NCBI RefSeq assembly: GCF_001247745.1
Contig: NZ_LAIR01000002.1
Coordinates: 3,100,001-3,164,000, forward strand
Source: Luteipulveratus halotolerans
GTDB lineage: Bacteria; Actinomycetota; Actinomycetes; Actinomycetales; Dermatophilaceae
Reading direction: 5' to 3'
Length of the DNA: 64,000 bases
Position 1 is the stretch's first letter, and each line of letters opens with the position of its first letter. The position numbers and the translations under genes are program-made. The notes beneath the pieces were generated by a model, which was not told where the DNA came from, ran no database searches, and saw nothing but the letters and a program-made list of their open reading frames with translations. This document shows positions 23,462 to 32,139 of the stretch, in pieces.

Positions 23462-24343
23462 ATGAAGAAGCCCAGCCCGTCCCGCAACGCATCGTTCGCC
23501 CTCGTCCCGCTGGTCACGCTCGGCCTCGCGACCGCCGCGTTCGTCGCCCCGACGTCCGCTGAGGCCGCCGCCCGCGACGGCGTCTGTGACTCCGGCGAGT
23601 TCTGCCTCTACTACAACTCCGACAACGCCGGGTCGGTCTCCGACTTCGCCGGGTCGATCCCCGACTACGGCGCCACGCAGCCGGAGTGCTACGAGTTCAA
23701 GAGCGCCGGCGCCGGCCAGGGCCTGTGCGTCAAGAACAACGCCGCGTCGGTCTGGAACCGCACAGGCACCAAGGTGCGCGTCTACTACAACTCCGGTTAC
23801 GCCGGTGCCTCGCAGGACTTCGCCGCCGGCACCAAGGGCAACCTCAACACCACGCTGAAGAACAACAACGCCTCCCACCAGCTCAACCCGGGCACGACCG
23901 GTGTCTTCCGCCTGCCGTTCCCGTGCGGTGAGGTGTGGGCCGCGCAGACCCGCTCCAACCACAGCCCGGCCAACGCGGTCGACTTCAACCACTACCCCGA
24001 CGACCTCGGCTGGAAGGTGTACGCCGCCGCCCCCGGCAAGGTGAGCAGGGTCGCCGACCTGGGCGGCACGTCGTACGGCAAGTACATCGTCATCGACCAC
24101 GCCGGTGGCTGGCAGACGCTGTACGCGCACCTGCAGTCGCAGAACGTCAGCGTCGGCCAGACGGTCTCCGACACGACGTTCATCGGCCGCGTCGGCAGCA
24201 CGGGCGGCTCGACCGGTCCGCACCTGCACTTCGAGGAGAAGCTCAGCGGTGTCGTGAAGCGGTCGACGTTCGCCGACGGCAGCCCGGTCTACCCGGACAG
24301 CACCGTCAACCTGTCGCGCAAGACGCACTGCCCGGCGGTGTGA
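23462..24343 (+). CDS. Secreted I36-module / M23 peptidase fusion (2)
   Basis: 293 aa from ATG 23462, with AGGAG upstream. Signal peptide to about residue 38. The I36 module is almost the same as in the previous gene at DNA level: about 60 bases around 22741-22825 and 23686-23770 are identical but for a few positions. The C-terminal M23 domain belongs to a different branch: SNHSPANAVDFN carries the first His and Asp, YAHLQSQNVSVGQ and GPHLHFEEKL the HLHFE motif of LytM-like endopeptidases. All zinc ligands are present. One base separates its stop from the next start. Confidence 0.87.
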   Translation: MKKPSPSRNASFALVPLVTLGLATAAFVAPTSAEAAARDGVCDSGEFCLYYNSDNAGSVSDFAGSIPDYGATQPECYEFKSAGAGQGLCVKNNAASVWNRTGTKVRVYYNSGYAGASQDFAAGTKGNLNTTLKNNNASHQLNPGTTGVFRLPFPCGEVWAAQTRSNHSPANAVDFNHYPDDLGWKVYAAAPGKVSRVADLGGTSYGKYIVIDHAGGWQTLYAHLQSQNVSVGQTVSDTTFIGRVGSTGGSTGPHLHFEEKLSGVVKRSTFADGSPVYPDSTVNLSRKTHCPAV

Positions 24344-24344
24344 C

Positions 24345-25202
24345 GTGAACGTCAAGCCGCTGCGCCGGCGTACGGCGCTCGCACTCGTCCCGGTGGCCAC
24401 GCTCGGTGTCGTCATGGCCGGTGTCGTCAGCCCGTCGGCGGCCCAGGCCGCCGGTCGTGACGGCGTCTGCAACGACGGCGAGTTCTGCTACTACTACAAC
24501 TCCTACCAGGCCGGTTCCGTGTCGGACTTCACCGGTTCGGTGTCCGACTACGGCACCACACAGCCCACGTGCTACGAGTTCAAGGGCGCCGGCAACGGGC
24601 AGGGCCTGTGCGTCAAGAACAACGCCGCCTCGGTCTGGAACCGCAGCACCAAACCGGTGACGGTCTACTACAACACCGGCTACCTCGGTGCGACGCAGAC
24701 GATCCAGCCCGGCGTGAAGGCCAACCTCAACAGCACGCTGAAGAACAACAACGCCTCCCACCGGATCTACACCAACAACCAGCAGACGGCGTTCAACTTC
24801 TTCGTCGGCATCGGCTACACCAAGCGGCAGTCGGCCGGCATCGTCGGCAACCTGATGCAGGAGTCCGGCACGGGCGTCGACCCGCTCGCGTCACAGGCGG
24901 GCGGCGCCGGTCGCGGCATCGCCCAGTGGAGCGTCGGTGGGCGGTGGGACACCTACGCCAACGACAACGTCGTCTGGTACGCGAACAAGCTGGGTATGTC
25001 GCCGTACTCCCTGACGTTGCAGCTGAAGTTCATCCAGTACGAGCTCAACACGTTCAGCGGCTACGGCAAGTCTCCGCTGGTCGCCTCCACCACGATCGAC
25101 GGCGCGACGGTCGTGTTCCAGGACTACTTCGAGCGGTGCGGCACCTGCTACACGGCCACCCGCAAGACGTACGCCCACCAGGTCTACGACACGTACGCCT
25201 GA
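24345..25202 (+). CDS. Secreted I36-module / phage-tail-lysozyme fusion
   Basis: 285 aa from GTG 24345, one base after the preceding stop. Signal peptide to about residue 33 (SAAQAA). The I36 module is again DGVCNDGEFCYYYNS .. CYEFKGAGNGQGLCVKNNA. The C-terminal 140 aa resemble the phage tail lysozyme domain: FFVGIGYTKRQSAGIVGNLM, QESG.GVDP, GRGIAQWSVGGRW. The Glu in QESG is the likely catalytic acid. Such domains cleave glycan strands, so the three tandem proteins together attack both peptide and glycan parts of the wall. Confidence 0.82.
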   Translation: MNVKPLRRRTALALVPVATLGVVMAGVVSPSAAQAAGRDGVCNDGEFCYYYNSYQAGSVSDFTGSVSDYGTTQPTCYEFKGAGNGQGLCVKNNAASVWNRSTKPVTVYYNTGYLGATQTIQPGVKANLNSTLKNNNASHRIYTNNQQTAFNFFVGIGYTKRQSAGIVGNLMQESGTGVDPLASQAGGAGRGIAQWSVGGRWDTYANDNVVWYANKLGMSPYSLTLQLKFIQYELNTFSGYGKSPLVASTTIDGATVVFQDYFERCGTCYTATRKTYAHQVYDTYA

Positions 25203-25213
25203 CCAGCAGTGCC

Positions 25214-25251
25214 CCGACGGGTCGGTCGCCTCGTGGCGCCCGGCCCGTCGG
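25214..25251. terminator. Convergent terminator hairpin
   Basis: CCGACGGG (25214-25221) pairs with CCCGTCGG (25244-25251) between the lysozyme-type gene and the convergent AfsR-like regulator gene. Confidence 0.55.
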
Positions 25252-28062
25252 TCATGCTGACGGCGCTCGCACGGCCCGTACGCCGCGGGTCGCGTCGAGG
25301 GCGGCCATCGCCTGACGGCAGGTCGCCTCATCAGCGAGAGTTCCGTTGCGGCGGAACGTGATTGCCGCGCTCGCGAGGTCGGCGTACGCCTCGTCGAGAC
25401 GGCCGAGATGGGTGTGGACGTCGGCGCGTCGGGTGAGCGTGAACGCGAGGCAGCGCTCGTCCTGCAGGTCGGCGAGCATCTCGACGGCCTGGTCGAGCCC
25501 GTTGAGTGCTGCGGCCGCGTCACCGCACCGGTGCTGCACCTGGCTGAGCTCACGCAGCACGACCGCCTCGCGGTGCGAGTCACCCTCCTCGCGGGCCATC
25601 ACCAGCGACTGGCTGAACCACCGACGCGCCTCGGGCAGTCTGCCCTGAGCGAGCCGAACCATGCCCGCCGAGCAGCGCAGGTGCGCCTCGAACGCCCGGT
25701 CGCCCAGCTCGGCGCCCAGCGCCAACGCCTCGTGCAGCAGCGCCGCAGCGTCGTCGAGACGCCCCGACAGCCGGTGCGCCGAGACGAGCGCCCCGAGCGC
25801 CATCGCCTGCCCGCGACGGTCGCCCGCGGTGCGTGCGAGGTCGACCGCGCGCTCGGCCAGCGTTGCGGCGTCGCCGATCTCGGACCGGTAGAGGTGGATC
25901 TGGGCGAGGCCGCGCAGCAGCACCGAGCACGCGAGCGGGTCGTCCCCGGCAGCCGCGAGCGCGGTGTCGTGGCTGTGCCGCCAGTCCTCCAGCAGGGCCC
26001 GGTCGTCGAAGTACGCCGCGAGCGTTGCGGCGAGCTCCCAGCAGGGTTCGACCAGGTCCCAGTCGGCGGCCAGCTGCACCGTGGCGACGAGGCTCTGGCG
26101 TTCGGCGTCCAGCCACGAGAACGGGTCGGCTGCGCGAGCGACCGCGAGCGCGTCGTCGACGGGTCGGCGCAGCGCCCGGCCGCGTGGCGGGTCGAGCGGG
26201 CTCGGCGGCAGTCGGTGGCGGGCGTCCTCGACGAGGTGCAGCCAGGTGGCGACGACCCGGGCCACGGCGTCGCGGCGCTGCTCATGGGTGAGGTCGGCGC
26301 ACAGGTCGACCGCTCGTACCCGCAGGAGGTCGTGCAGCCGGTAGCGCGGCTGGCCGTGCCGGTCTGTCGACGTCAACGACACGAGGTTGGCGTCGACGAG
26401 TGCGTCGAGCACGTCGTCGGCGTGGTCTCGGTCGAGCAGCGGCGCGACGACCCAGCCGGGCCAGTCGTGCGAGCCGAGCAGGCCGAGCAGGCCGAGCAGT
26501 GCGAACGCGCGGCGGGCCTCGTCGGTGAGCAGCCGCAACGACAGGTCGACACTGGAGCGCACGTCGAGGTCGCCGAGGCGCAGCTCTTCGAGGCGACGGC
26601 TCTCGTCAGCGAGGCGTGAGCGCAGCACGGCGAGGGTCCACCCCGGCCGGCCGAGCAGCTTGCCGCCCGCGATCCGGATCGACAGGGGCAGGTAGCCGCA
26701 GGCGCGCGTGATGTCGTGGGCGACCTCGGATTCTGTTGCCACCCGGTCGGATCCGACGATCCGCGCCAGCAGGTCGTACGCCGAGGCCGGGTCGAGCGGG
26801 TCGAGCTGCACGTGGCGCGCACCGGCCAGTCCGGTCAGCAGGCGACGACTGGTGACGACGACTGCGCTGCCGCCGTGCGGTGGGAGCAACGGCCTGACCT
26901 GCTCGGCCGAGCAGGCGTCGTCGAGGAACAGCAGCACCCGTCGGTCTGCCAGCACCGAGCGCAGCAGCGCCGAGCGGGCAGCCGACTCGTCCGGGATGGC
27001 GCGGCCGCTGACGCCGAGCGACCCGAGCAGCTCGGCGAGCAGCGCGGCCGGGTCGCGCGGGGCGTCGGCGGTGCCGGCGAGGTCGAGGTAGAGCTGGCCG
27101 TCGGGGTACGCCGACGCGAGCTGGCGCGCCGAGTGCAGTGCGAACGTCGACTTGCCGATACCGGGCGAGCCGTGGACGACGACGACCGCGGGCGGTCGGG
27201 TCGGGTCGCTGTCGCTGAGCTGGTCGACGACGCACCGCAGCTCGTCCTGACGGCCGGTGAAGTCGGCGACGTCGGCAGGCAGCTGACACACGACGGACCG
27301 GGCGGGGTCCTGCGCCGGGGCGTCGTCCTCACCGCTGAGGATCTTCTGGTGCAGGGCCTGCACCGTGCCGCACGGCTCGACCGCGAGCTCGTCGACGAGC
27401 ATCCGCCGCAGCCGCGCGTACTCCTGCAGCGCCTCGGCCTGGCGACCGCTGCGGTGCAGCGCGAGCATCAGCCGGTGCCAGAGCTGTTCGCGCAACGGGT
27501 GCTCGGCGATCAGGTCACGCAGCCCGCCGATGACCTCACCGTGCCGACCGGCCTCGATGCGGGCGTCGACCTGGGTCTCGAGCAGTGTCAGCCGCAGCTC
27601 ACGCAGCCGGTCGACGCGCGACTGGACGAGATCGCTCGCGGTGACATCGGCGTACGGCTCACCGCGCCACAGCGCGAGCGTGCGGTCGAGCACCTCGACC
27701 GCGGCCTCGGGGTCGCCCCCGCGCATCAGGGCCGTCGCCTCGGCCAGCCCGGCTGCGGCGGCCGCGGCATCGAGATCGTCCGGGCGGACGCACAGCCGAT
27801 ATCCGGGCGGCTCGGTGACGACCACCTGGCCGACGCCGTCGTCGAGCAGCCGACGCAGCCGCAGCACGTAGCCGTGGATCTGGGTGGGCGCGGTCTTGGG
27901 CGGCGCGGTGCCCCACACCTCGTCGATGAGGGTCTCGATCGACACCACACCGGGCGCCTGCGCAGCGAGCGCGGCAAGCACCGCACGGCACTTGGCGCCA
28001 CCGATCGCACGCCACTGCTCATCGACGCGGACCGACACCGGTCCGAGCACCCCGATCCGCAT
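25252..28062 (-). CDS. AfsR-like SARP regulator with NB-ARC ATPase and TPR domain
   Basis: 936 aa from ATG 28062 (GTG at 28065 also possible). Order: a winged-helix SARP domain (1-95, MRIGVLGPVSVRV.., APTQIHGYVLRLRRLL), a bacterial transcriptional activation domain (95-245, LREQLWHRLMLALHRSGRQAEALQEYARLRRML), then an NB-ARC ATPase with Walker A GSPGIGKST near 295 and Walker B RRVLLFLDDA, and TPR-like helical repeats from about 650 to the end. AfsR family proteins integrate signals through the ATPase and TPR parts and activate secondary-metabolism or developmental genes. It has no biosynthetic genes beside it; the nearest genes are the secreted hydrolases, convergent to it. Confidence 0.92.
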   Translation of the reverse strand: MRIGVLGPVSVRVDEQWRAIGGAKCRAVLAALAAQAPGVVSIETLIDEVWGTAPPKTAPTQIHGYVLRLRRLLDDGVGQVVVTEPPGYRLCVRPDDLDAAAAAAGLAEATALMRGGDPEAAVEVLDRTLALWRGEPYADVTASDLVQSRVDRLRELRLTLLETQVDARIEAGRHGEVIGGLRDLIAEHPLREQLWHRLMLALHRSGRQAEALQEYARLRRMLVDELAVEPCGTVQALHQKILSGEDDAPAQDPARSVVCQLPADVADFTGRQDELRCVVDQLSDSDPTRPPAVVVVHGSPGIGKSTFALHSARQLASAYPDGQLYLDLAGTADAPRDPAALLAELLGSLGVSGRAIPDESAARSALLRSVLADRRVLLFLDDACSAEQVRPLLPPHGGSAVVVTSRRLLTGLAGARHVQLDPLDPASAYDLLARIVGSDRVATESEVAHDITRACGYLPLSIRIAGGKLLGRPGWTLAVLRSRLADESRRLEELRLGDLDVRSSVDLSLRLLTDEARRAFALLGLLGLLGSHDWPGWVVAPLLDRDHADDVLDALVDANLVSLTSTDRHGQPRYRLHDLLRVRAVDLCADLTHEQRRDAVARVVATWLHLVEDARHRLPPSPLDPPRGRALRRPVDDALAVARAADPFSWLDAERQSLVATVQLAADWDLVEPCWELAATLAAYFDDRALLEDWRHSHDTALAAAGDDPLACSVLLRGLAQIHLYRSEIGDAATLAERAVDLARTAGDRRGQAMALGALVSAHRLSGRLDDAAALLHEALALGAELGDRAFEAHLRCSAGMVRLAQGRLPEARRWFSQSLVMAREEGDSHREAVVLRELSQVQHRCGDAAAALNGLDQAVEMLADLQDERCLAFTLTRRADVHTHLGRLDEAYADLASAAITFRRNGTLADEATCRQAMAALDATRGVRAVRAPSA

Positions 28063-28204
28063 CACCCTGACTCCGCTCGTGCCGACCCCAGGAACACCGG
28101 CGTGGAGCCGGTATCTCGGAACCTAGCCGTCAGGCGTGAACGAACGGCGGACGGAGACCGACGGATTCACAGCCGCCAGGTCTGGCGCAGGTCAGGTGGC
28201 CCAA

Positions 28205-28352
28205 CCGCTGGTTGAGCCGGGCGAGCTCCAACCCGCTGGTCGAGTAGGCGACCGCCCCAGCGGGAGCCGTATCGAGACCATGCCCGCCACCGCTGGTTGA
28301 GCCGGGCGAGCCCCACAGGGCGAGCCCCACAGGGCGAGCCCGTGTCGAAACC
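28205..28352. repeat. Three REP-like repeat copies upstream of the restriction island
   Basis: Copies at about 28205-28226, 28233-28279 and 28289-28352 share the start CCGCTGGTTGAGCCGGGCGAG or CGCTGGTCGAGTAGGCGA, and an end ATCGAGACC or TGTCGAAACC. Within the last, a 14-bp unit GGGCGAGCCCCACA is duplicated. The same family is found at 37596-37665 in reverse orientation and inside the SPFH gene. The rest of 28066-28451 is non-coding and holds the hsdM promoter region. Confidence 0.8.
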
Positions 28353-28451
28353 AACGCGACTGCCAGGGAGACCCAGGCTCCCGACCCCTGTCAGTGGTCG
28401 GTGCCATCCTGCTCGGCTGCGCTGGAGATGCCGGCGAGCAGAGAGGCCGTC

Positions 28452-29945
28452 ATGGCTGTTGAGAGCGTGACTACGCTGCGCCGTGTGATCACGGGTGAGC
28501 TCAAGAGCAAGGTCGACAGGGTCTGGGACGCGTTCTGGTCAGGAGGCATCTCCAACCCGCTGGAAGTCATCGAGCAGATCACCTACCTGCTGTTCCTGCG
28601 TCGCCTGGACGACCGGCAGATCCTGGCCGAGAAGAAGGCTGTGCTGAACAGCGGCGTCATCGAGGACCCGGTGTTCATGCCGGGCGAGGAGCAGGAACTG
28701 CGCTGGTCGCGGTTCAAGCAGCTCGACGCCGAGTCGATGTACGAGCTCTTCGACACCCGCGTCTTCAAGTTCCTTCAGGGCCTCGGCGGCGACGGCTCCA
28801 CGTACGGGTCACACATGAAGAACGCCCGCTTCACGATCCCGACGCCGGCGCTGCTGTCCAACGTCGTCGACATGATCGACGGCATCGAGCTGACCGACCG
28901 CGACACCAACGGTGACCTCTACGAGTACCTGCTCTCCAAGCTGAGCACGTCCGGCACCAACGGTCAGTTCCGCACACCGCGCCACATCATCGACCTCATG
29001 GTCGCGATGACCGCACCCAAACCGGACGACGAGATCTGCGACCCGGCGTGTGGCACGGCCGGCTTCCTGGTGGCCGCATCGGAGTACGTCCGCCGCCAGC
29101 ACCCGGGCGTGCTGAGTGACGCCAAGCAGCGAAATCACTTCCACGAGAGCATGTTTCACGGGTACGACTTCGACTCGACAATGCTGCGCATCGGCAGCAT
29201 GAACATGCTGCAGCACGGTGTCGAGCGCCCCGACATCCGCTACCGCGACTCGCTGTCGGAGGTCGCGGGCGAGGACACCCAGCGCTACACGTTGATCCTG
29301 GCCAACCCGCCGTTCGCGGGTTCGCTCGACTACGAGTCGACGGCCAAGGACCTGCTCAAGACCGTCAAGACCAAGAAGACCGAGCTGCTCTTCCTGGCGC
29401 TCTTCCTCAAGCTGCTCAAGGCCGGCGGCCGCGCAGCGGTGATCGTGCCGGACGGTGTGCTCTTCGGCTCGTCGAAGGCGCACAAGGACCTGCGCAAGGC
29501 CCTGGTCGAGGAGCACAAGCTCGACGCGGTCGTGAAGCTGCCGTCGGGTGTCTTCAAGCCGTACGCCGGGGTCTCGACGGCCATCCTGTTCTTCACCAAG
29601 ACCGGGGTCGGCGGCACCGACGATGTGTGGTTCTACGACGTACGCGCCGACGGCTTCTCGCTCGACGACAAGCGCAATCCCACCGAGGCCAACGACCTCC
29701 CCGACGTCCTGAGCCGCTGGTCGAATCGCGCGGCCGAGAAGGACCGCGCCCGCACCGAGCAGTCGTTCCTGGTGCCCAAGGCCGAGATCGTCGAGCAGGG
29801 CTACGACCTGTCGCTCAACCGCTACAAGGAGATCGAGTACGACGAGGTCGAGCACCGTGCGCCGCTCGACATCATCGCCGACATCGAGACCCTCGAAGCC
29901 GAGATCGCGAAGGGCCTCGCCGAGCTCAAAGGCATGCTTCGATGA
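28452..29945 (+). CDS. hsdM: Type I restriction-modification DNA methyltransferase
   Basis: 497 aa from ATG 28452, with AGAGAGG 6 bases upstream; a GTG at 28401 is in frame but less well placed. HsdM N-terminal helical domain (VIEQITYLLFLRRLDD), then the adenine-N6 methyltransferase core: GQFRTPRHIIDLMV, the SAM site DPACGTAGFLVAA and the catalytic NPPF in LANPPFAGSLD. It modifies the target adenine in complex with HsdS and protects host DNA. It overlaps hsdS by 4 bp (ATGA). First gene of a six-gene overlapping operon. Confidence 0.96.
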   Translation: MAVESVTTLRRVITGELKSKVDRVWDAFWSGGISNPLEVIEQITYLLFLRRLDDRQILAEKKAVLNSGVIEDPVFMPGEEQELRWSRFKQLDAESMYELFDTRVFKFLQGLGGDGSTYGSHMKNARFTIPTPALLSNVVDMIDGIELTDRDTNGDLYEYLLSKLSTSGTNGQFRTPRHIIDLMVAMTAPKPDDEICDPACGTAGFLVAASEYVRRQHPGVLSDAKQRNHFHESMFHGYDFDSTMLRIGSMNMLQHGVERPDIRYRDSLSEVAGEDTQRYTLILANPPFAGSLDYESTAKDLLKTVKTKKTELLFLALFLKLLKAGGRAAVIVPDGVLFGSSKAHKDLRKALVEEHKLDAVVKLPSGVFKPYAGVSTAILFFTKTGVGGTDDVWFYDVRADGFSLDDKRNPTEANDLPDVLSRWSNRAAEKDRARTEQSFLVPKAEIVEQGYDLSLNRYKEIEYDEVEHRAPLDIIADIETLEAEIAKGLAELKGMLR

Positions 29946-31129
29946 AGGCTGTGCAACTCGGCGACGTCTCCACTTTCGTGCGTGGCATAACCTTCAAGCC
30001 TTCCGATGTGGTAGATGACGGCGTGGGCGTAATGCGCACGAAAAATGTGCAGGAATACCTGGAACTGGACGACATCATGCGAGTTCCAGCAAGCATGGTG
30101 AAGCGCGACGATCAGTATCTGCGCGAGGGCGACACGCTGGTCTCAAGCGCAAATAGTTGGTACGCGGTCGGGCGCGCGTGCTGGGTACCACGCACATCGG
30201 AACGCTTGGCCATCGGCGGATTCGTCACCGCGCTGCGACCGACCTCTGCCGACGTCGATCCACGCTACCTGTACCGCTGGTTCACGTCATCACGAACGCA
30301 GGCCACGTTACGCAGCTTCAGCAACAAGACGACCAACATCTCCAACTTGAATCTAAAGCTCGCATCGGCCATGCCAATTTCGTTGCCCAGTCTGGGCGAG
30401 CAGCGGCGAATTGCGGCGATCCTGGATCAGGCCGACGCGATCCGCTCCAAGCGCCGCCAGGTCCTCGCCCACCTCAACTCCCTCACCCAGTCGATCTTCC
30501 GCGAAATGTTCAACTTTGGAACAGCTCCTTGGCGAACGGAAAGATTTCGCGACGTTGTTCCGGTCATCGGAAACGGCACGAGCCCGAATTGCGAAGCACG
30601 ACCCGCAGGCGAGAACGAGTGGGGCGTCCTCAAATTGGGAGCAGTCACCTATGGCGACTTCCGCGCGGCAGAGAACAAGGCATTTCTGGGCGAGCTTGGC
30701 GCCATGGCCTCGAACGAAGTCCACGTGGGCGACGTACTGATGACCCGAAAGAATACGCGTGATCTTGTTGGCGCAGTAGCCGTCGTCGACGAGGTGCGTC
30801 CACGGCTCCTCCTTCCAGACCTGATATTCCGCCTCGATATCGACCGCACCCAACTGGACTCCCGATATTTTCAGACGCTGATGATGACCCCGTCCAAACG
30901 TTCGCAGGTCCGAAATCTGTCGAGCGGCTCGGCGGCGAGCATGCCGAACATCTCAAAGGCCAGGCTCGCAAACCTTCCGATCGAGGTGCCTCCGCTTCCG
31001 TTGCAAAAGGATTTCGCCGCGCGCAGCGAGGCAATCAACGATTCGCAGAAGGCCCTGGCGAGAGTCCTCGCTGCTGACGATGCGTTGTTCGCGTCGCTGC
31101 AAGCACGGGCGTTTCGGGGCGAGCTCTGA
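29942..31129 (+). CDS. hsdS: Type I restriction-modification specificity subunit
   Basis: 395 aa from ATG 29942, overlapping the hsdM stop. Two target-recognition domains, each followed by a conserved helical region: LPSLGEQRRIAAILDQADAI (about 140-180) and PPLPLQKDFAARSEAI (about 350). The first half-site domain begins AVQLGDVSTFVRG. GC content and codon use are visibly lower than in hsdM and hsdR, with many A/T-ending codons, the usual sign that recognition domains have been swapped in by recombination. It sets the bipartite recognition sequence, which cannot be read from the protein alone. Confidence 0.93.
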   Translation: MKAVQLGDVSTFVRGITFKPSDVVDDGVGVMRTKNVQEYLELDDIMRVPASMVKRDDQYLREGDTLVSSANSWYAVGRACWVPRTSERLAIGGFVTALRPTSADVDPRYLYRWFTSSRTQATLRSFSNKTTNISNLNLKLASAMPISLPSLGEQRRIAAILDQADAIRSKRRQVLAHLNSLTQSIFREMFNFGTAPWRTERFRDVVPVIGNGTSPNCEARPAGENEWGVLKLGAVTYGDFRAAENKAFLGELGAMASNEVHVGDVLMTRKNTRDLVGAVAVVDEVRPRLLLPDLIFRLDIDRTQLDSRYFQTLMMTPSKRSQVRNLSSGSAASMPNISKARLANLPIEVPPLPLQKDFAARSEAINDSQKALARVLAADDALFASLQARAFRGEL

Positions 31130-31395
31130 TGGCACGCACCAAGACACGACTGACCGACGAGCAGCACGCCTACCTCGCCCGCCTCGCCGACGCGGCACGC
31201 GCACGGCAGGCGGCCGAGGCGGCGTACAAGGAGGCGCTGCTCGCAGCGTACGAAGACGGCCGCGTCACCCAGACCGCGATCGGCGAGACCCTCGGCATCA
31301 GCACCGAGTCCGTGCGCCGCTATCTCGACCGCAACAGCGAGACACGCGCGCCCAAAGCGACAGCCGCGCGAGAAGCAGGCGAGCGCGATGGCTGA
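31129..31395 (+). CDS. Small helix-turn-helix protein in the RM operon
   Basis: 88 aa, ATG overlapping the hsdS stop (TGATG). An N-terminal helical segment rich in Ala, Arg and Glu is followed by VTQTAIGETLGISTESVRRYL, a clear helix-turn-helix of the sigma-r4/HTH_3-like kind, and a basic tail. It may be a control protein for the RM genes or a DNA-binding partner. I do not know a named family. Its 3' end overlaps the next gene by 8 bp. Confidence 0.7.
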   Translation: MARTKTRLTDEQHAYLARLADAARARQAAEAAYKEALLAAYEDGRVTQTAIGETLGISTESVRRYLDRNSETRAPKATAAREAGERDG

Positions 31396-31663
31396 GCGGT
31401 TCTCGGGCAAGCGGCCGTTGGAGATCGCGGAGCGCTACTCCGCCGGCGAGATCGACCGGGAGCATCTGCTCGACGAGCTCTCGACCTGGCCCTACCCACC
31501 ACGCGAGCCCATCGACATCGTCGAGTGGAACGTCGCGGGCATGGGCGACGAGTGGGACGACCTCGGCATCGCGACGAGCCGTGGCTACATCACGTACGAC
31601 GACTACGCCGTGATCTTCGACCGGGTCGAGGCTGCGGAGACCGACACCAAGGGGAGGCAGTGA
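31388..31663 (+). CDS. 91-aa acidic protein of unknown function
   Basis: Starts at ATG 31388 inside the end of the helix-turn-helix gene and ends in the start of the next (TGATG), so it is surely translated as part of the RM operon. It is acidic and soluble, with RPLEIAERYSAGEIDREHLLD near the start, a WPYPPREP turn and a DEWDDLGIATSRGYITYDDY segment. There is no recognisable family. Acidic small proteins in defence operons can be DNA mimics or regulators, but nothing here shows that. Confidence 0.7.
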   Translation: MAERFSGKRPLEIAERYSAGEIDREHLLDELSTWPYPPREPIDIVEWNVAGMGDEWDDLGIATSRGYITYDDYAVIFDRVEAAETDTKGRQ

Positions 31664-32139
31664 TGACCGCGTACGGACATCGCGCGATGGAGCACTGGAA
31701 GCGGTGGCTGCCGCAGCGGTACGCCGCGCTCCCGGACCCGCAGGCGTTCTTCGCCGACCTCGGTCGGCAAGTCCAAGATCGGGTAGTCGACGTGAGCGAG
31801 CAGCTGCAGGAGCAGTACGCCAACGACCTCGCGCGCTTGGCGTACCTGGAGAAGGTCGGCCGCTTGAACGCGATCCGCAGGCAGGCGGAGGAGGTCGTGC
31901 TGACCGAGATGGTCTACCTGGAGCCCGAGCCCGGAACCGGCGACGGCTCGAACGACGAGGAGCCGCAAGGCGATCCGTTGTCACGGTGGATGGACCCGAC
32001 CGGCATGCCGTGGGACCGCGACCACGAGCTGTGGCGGATGCAGGATGACGAGACGGTGTCGACCGAGGCGTTCGCAGTCGCGTGCAAGGCGTGGGAACAA
32101 AGCCTGCGAGACCATCTGGACCGGGAGGAGGGCCGATGA
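31663..32139 (+). CDS. 158-aa helical protein of unknown function in the RM operon
   Basis: ATG 31663 shares one base with the upstream stop; the end overlaps the Mrr gene (ATGA). It begins with MEHWKRWLPQRYAALPDPQAFF and continues with amphipathic helices (VSEQLQEQYANDLARLAYLE, LNAIRRQAEEVVLTEMVYLE), then a Pro/Gly-rich acidic stretch and WMDPTGMPWDRDHELWRMQ. The length and helical character resemble phage-type or transposition accessory proteins, but I cannot name it. Conserved overlap on both sides supports a role in the system. Confidence 0.7.
   Translation: MTAYGHRAMEHWKRWLPQRYAALPDPQAFFADLGRQVQDRVVDVSEQLQEQYANDLARLAYLEKVGRLNAIRRQAEEVVLTEMVYLEPEPGTGDGSNDEEPQGDPLSRWMDPTGMPWDRDHELWRMQDDETVSTEAFAVACKAWEQSLRDHLDREEGR

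Noticed and set aside
21638..24472. 944-aa minus-strand frame over the hydrolase genes
   Set aside because: Antisense to three secreted proteins with signal peptides, ribosome sites and catalytic motifs.
25252..28062. Pathway-specific regulator of an antibiotic cluster
   Set aside because: No biosynthetic genes occur within the window on either side.
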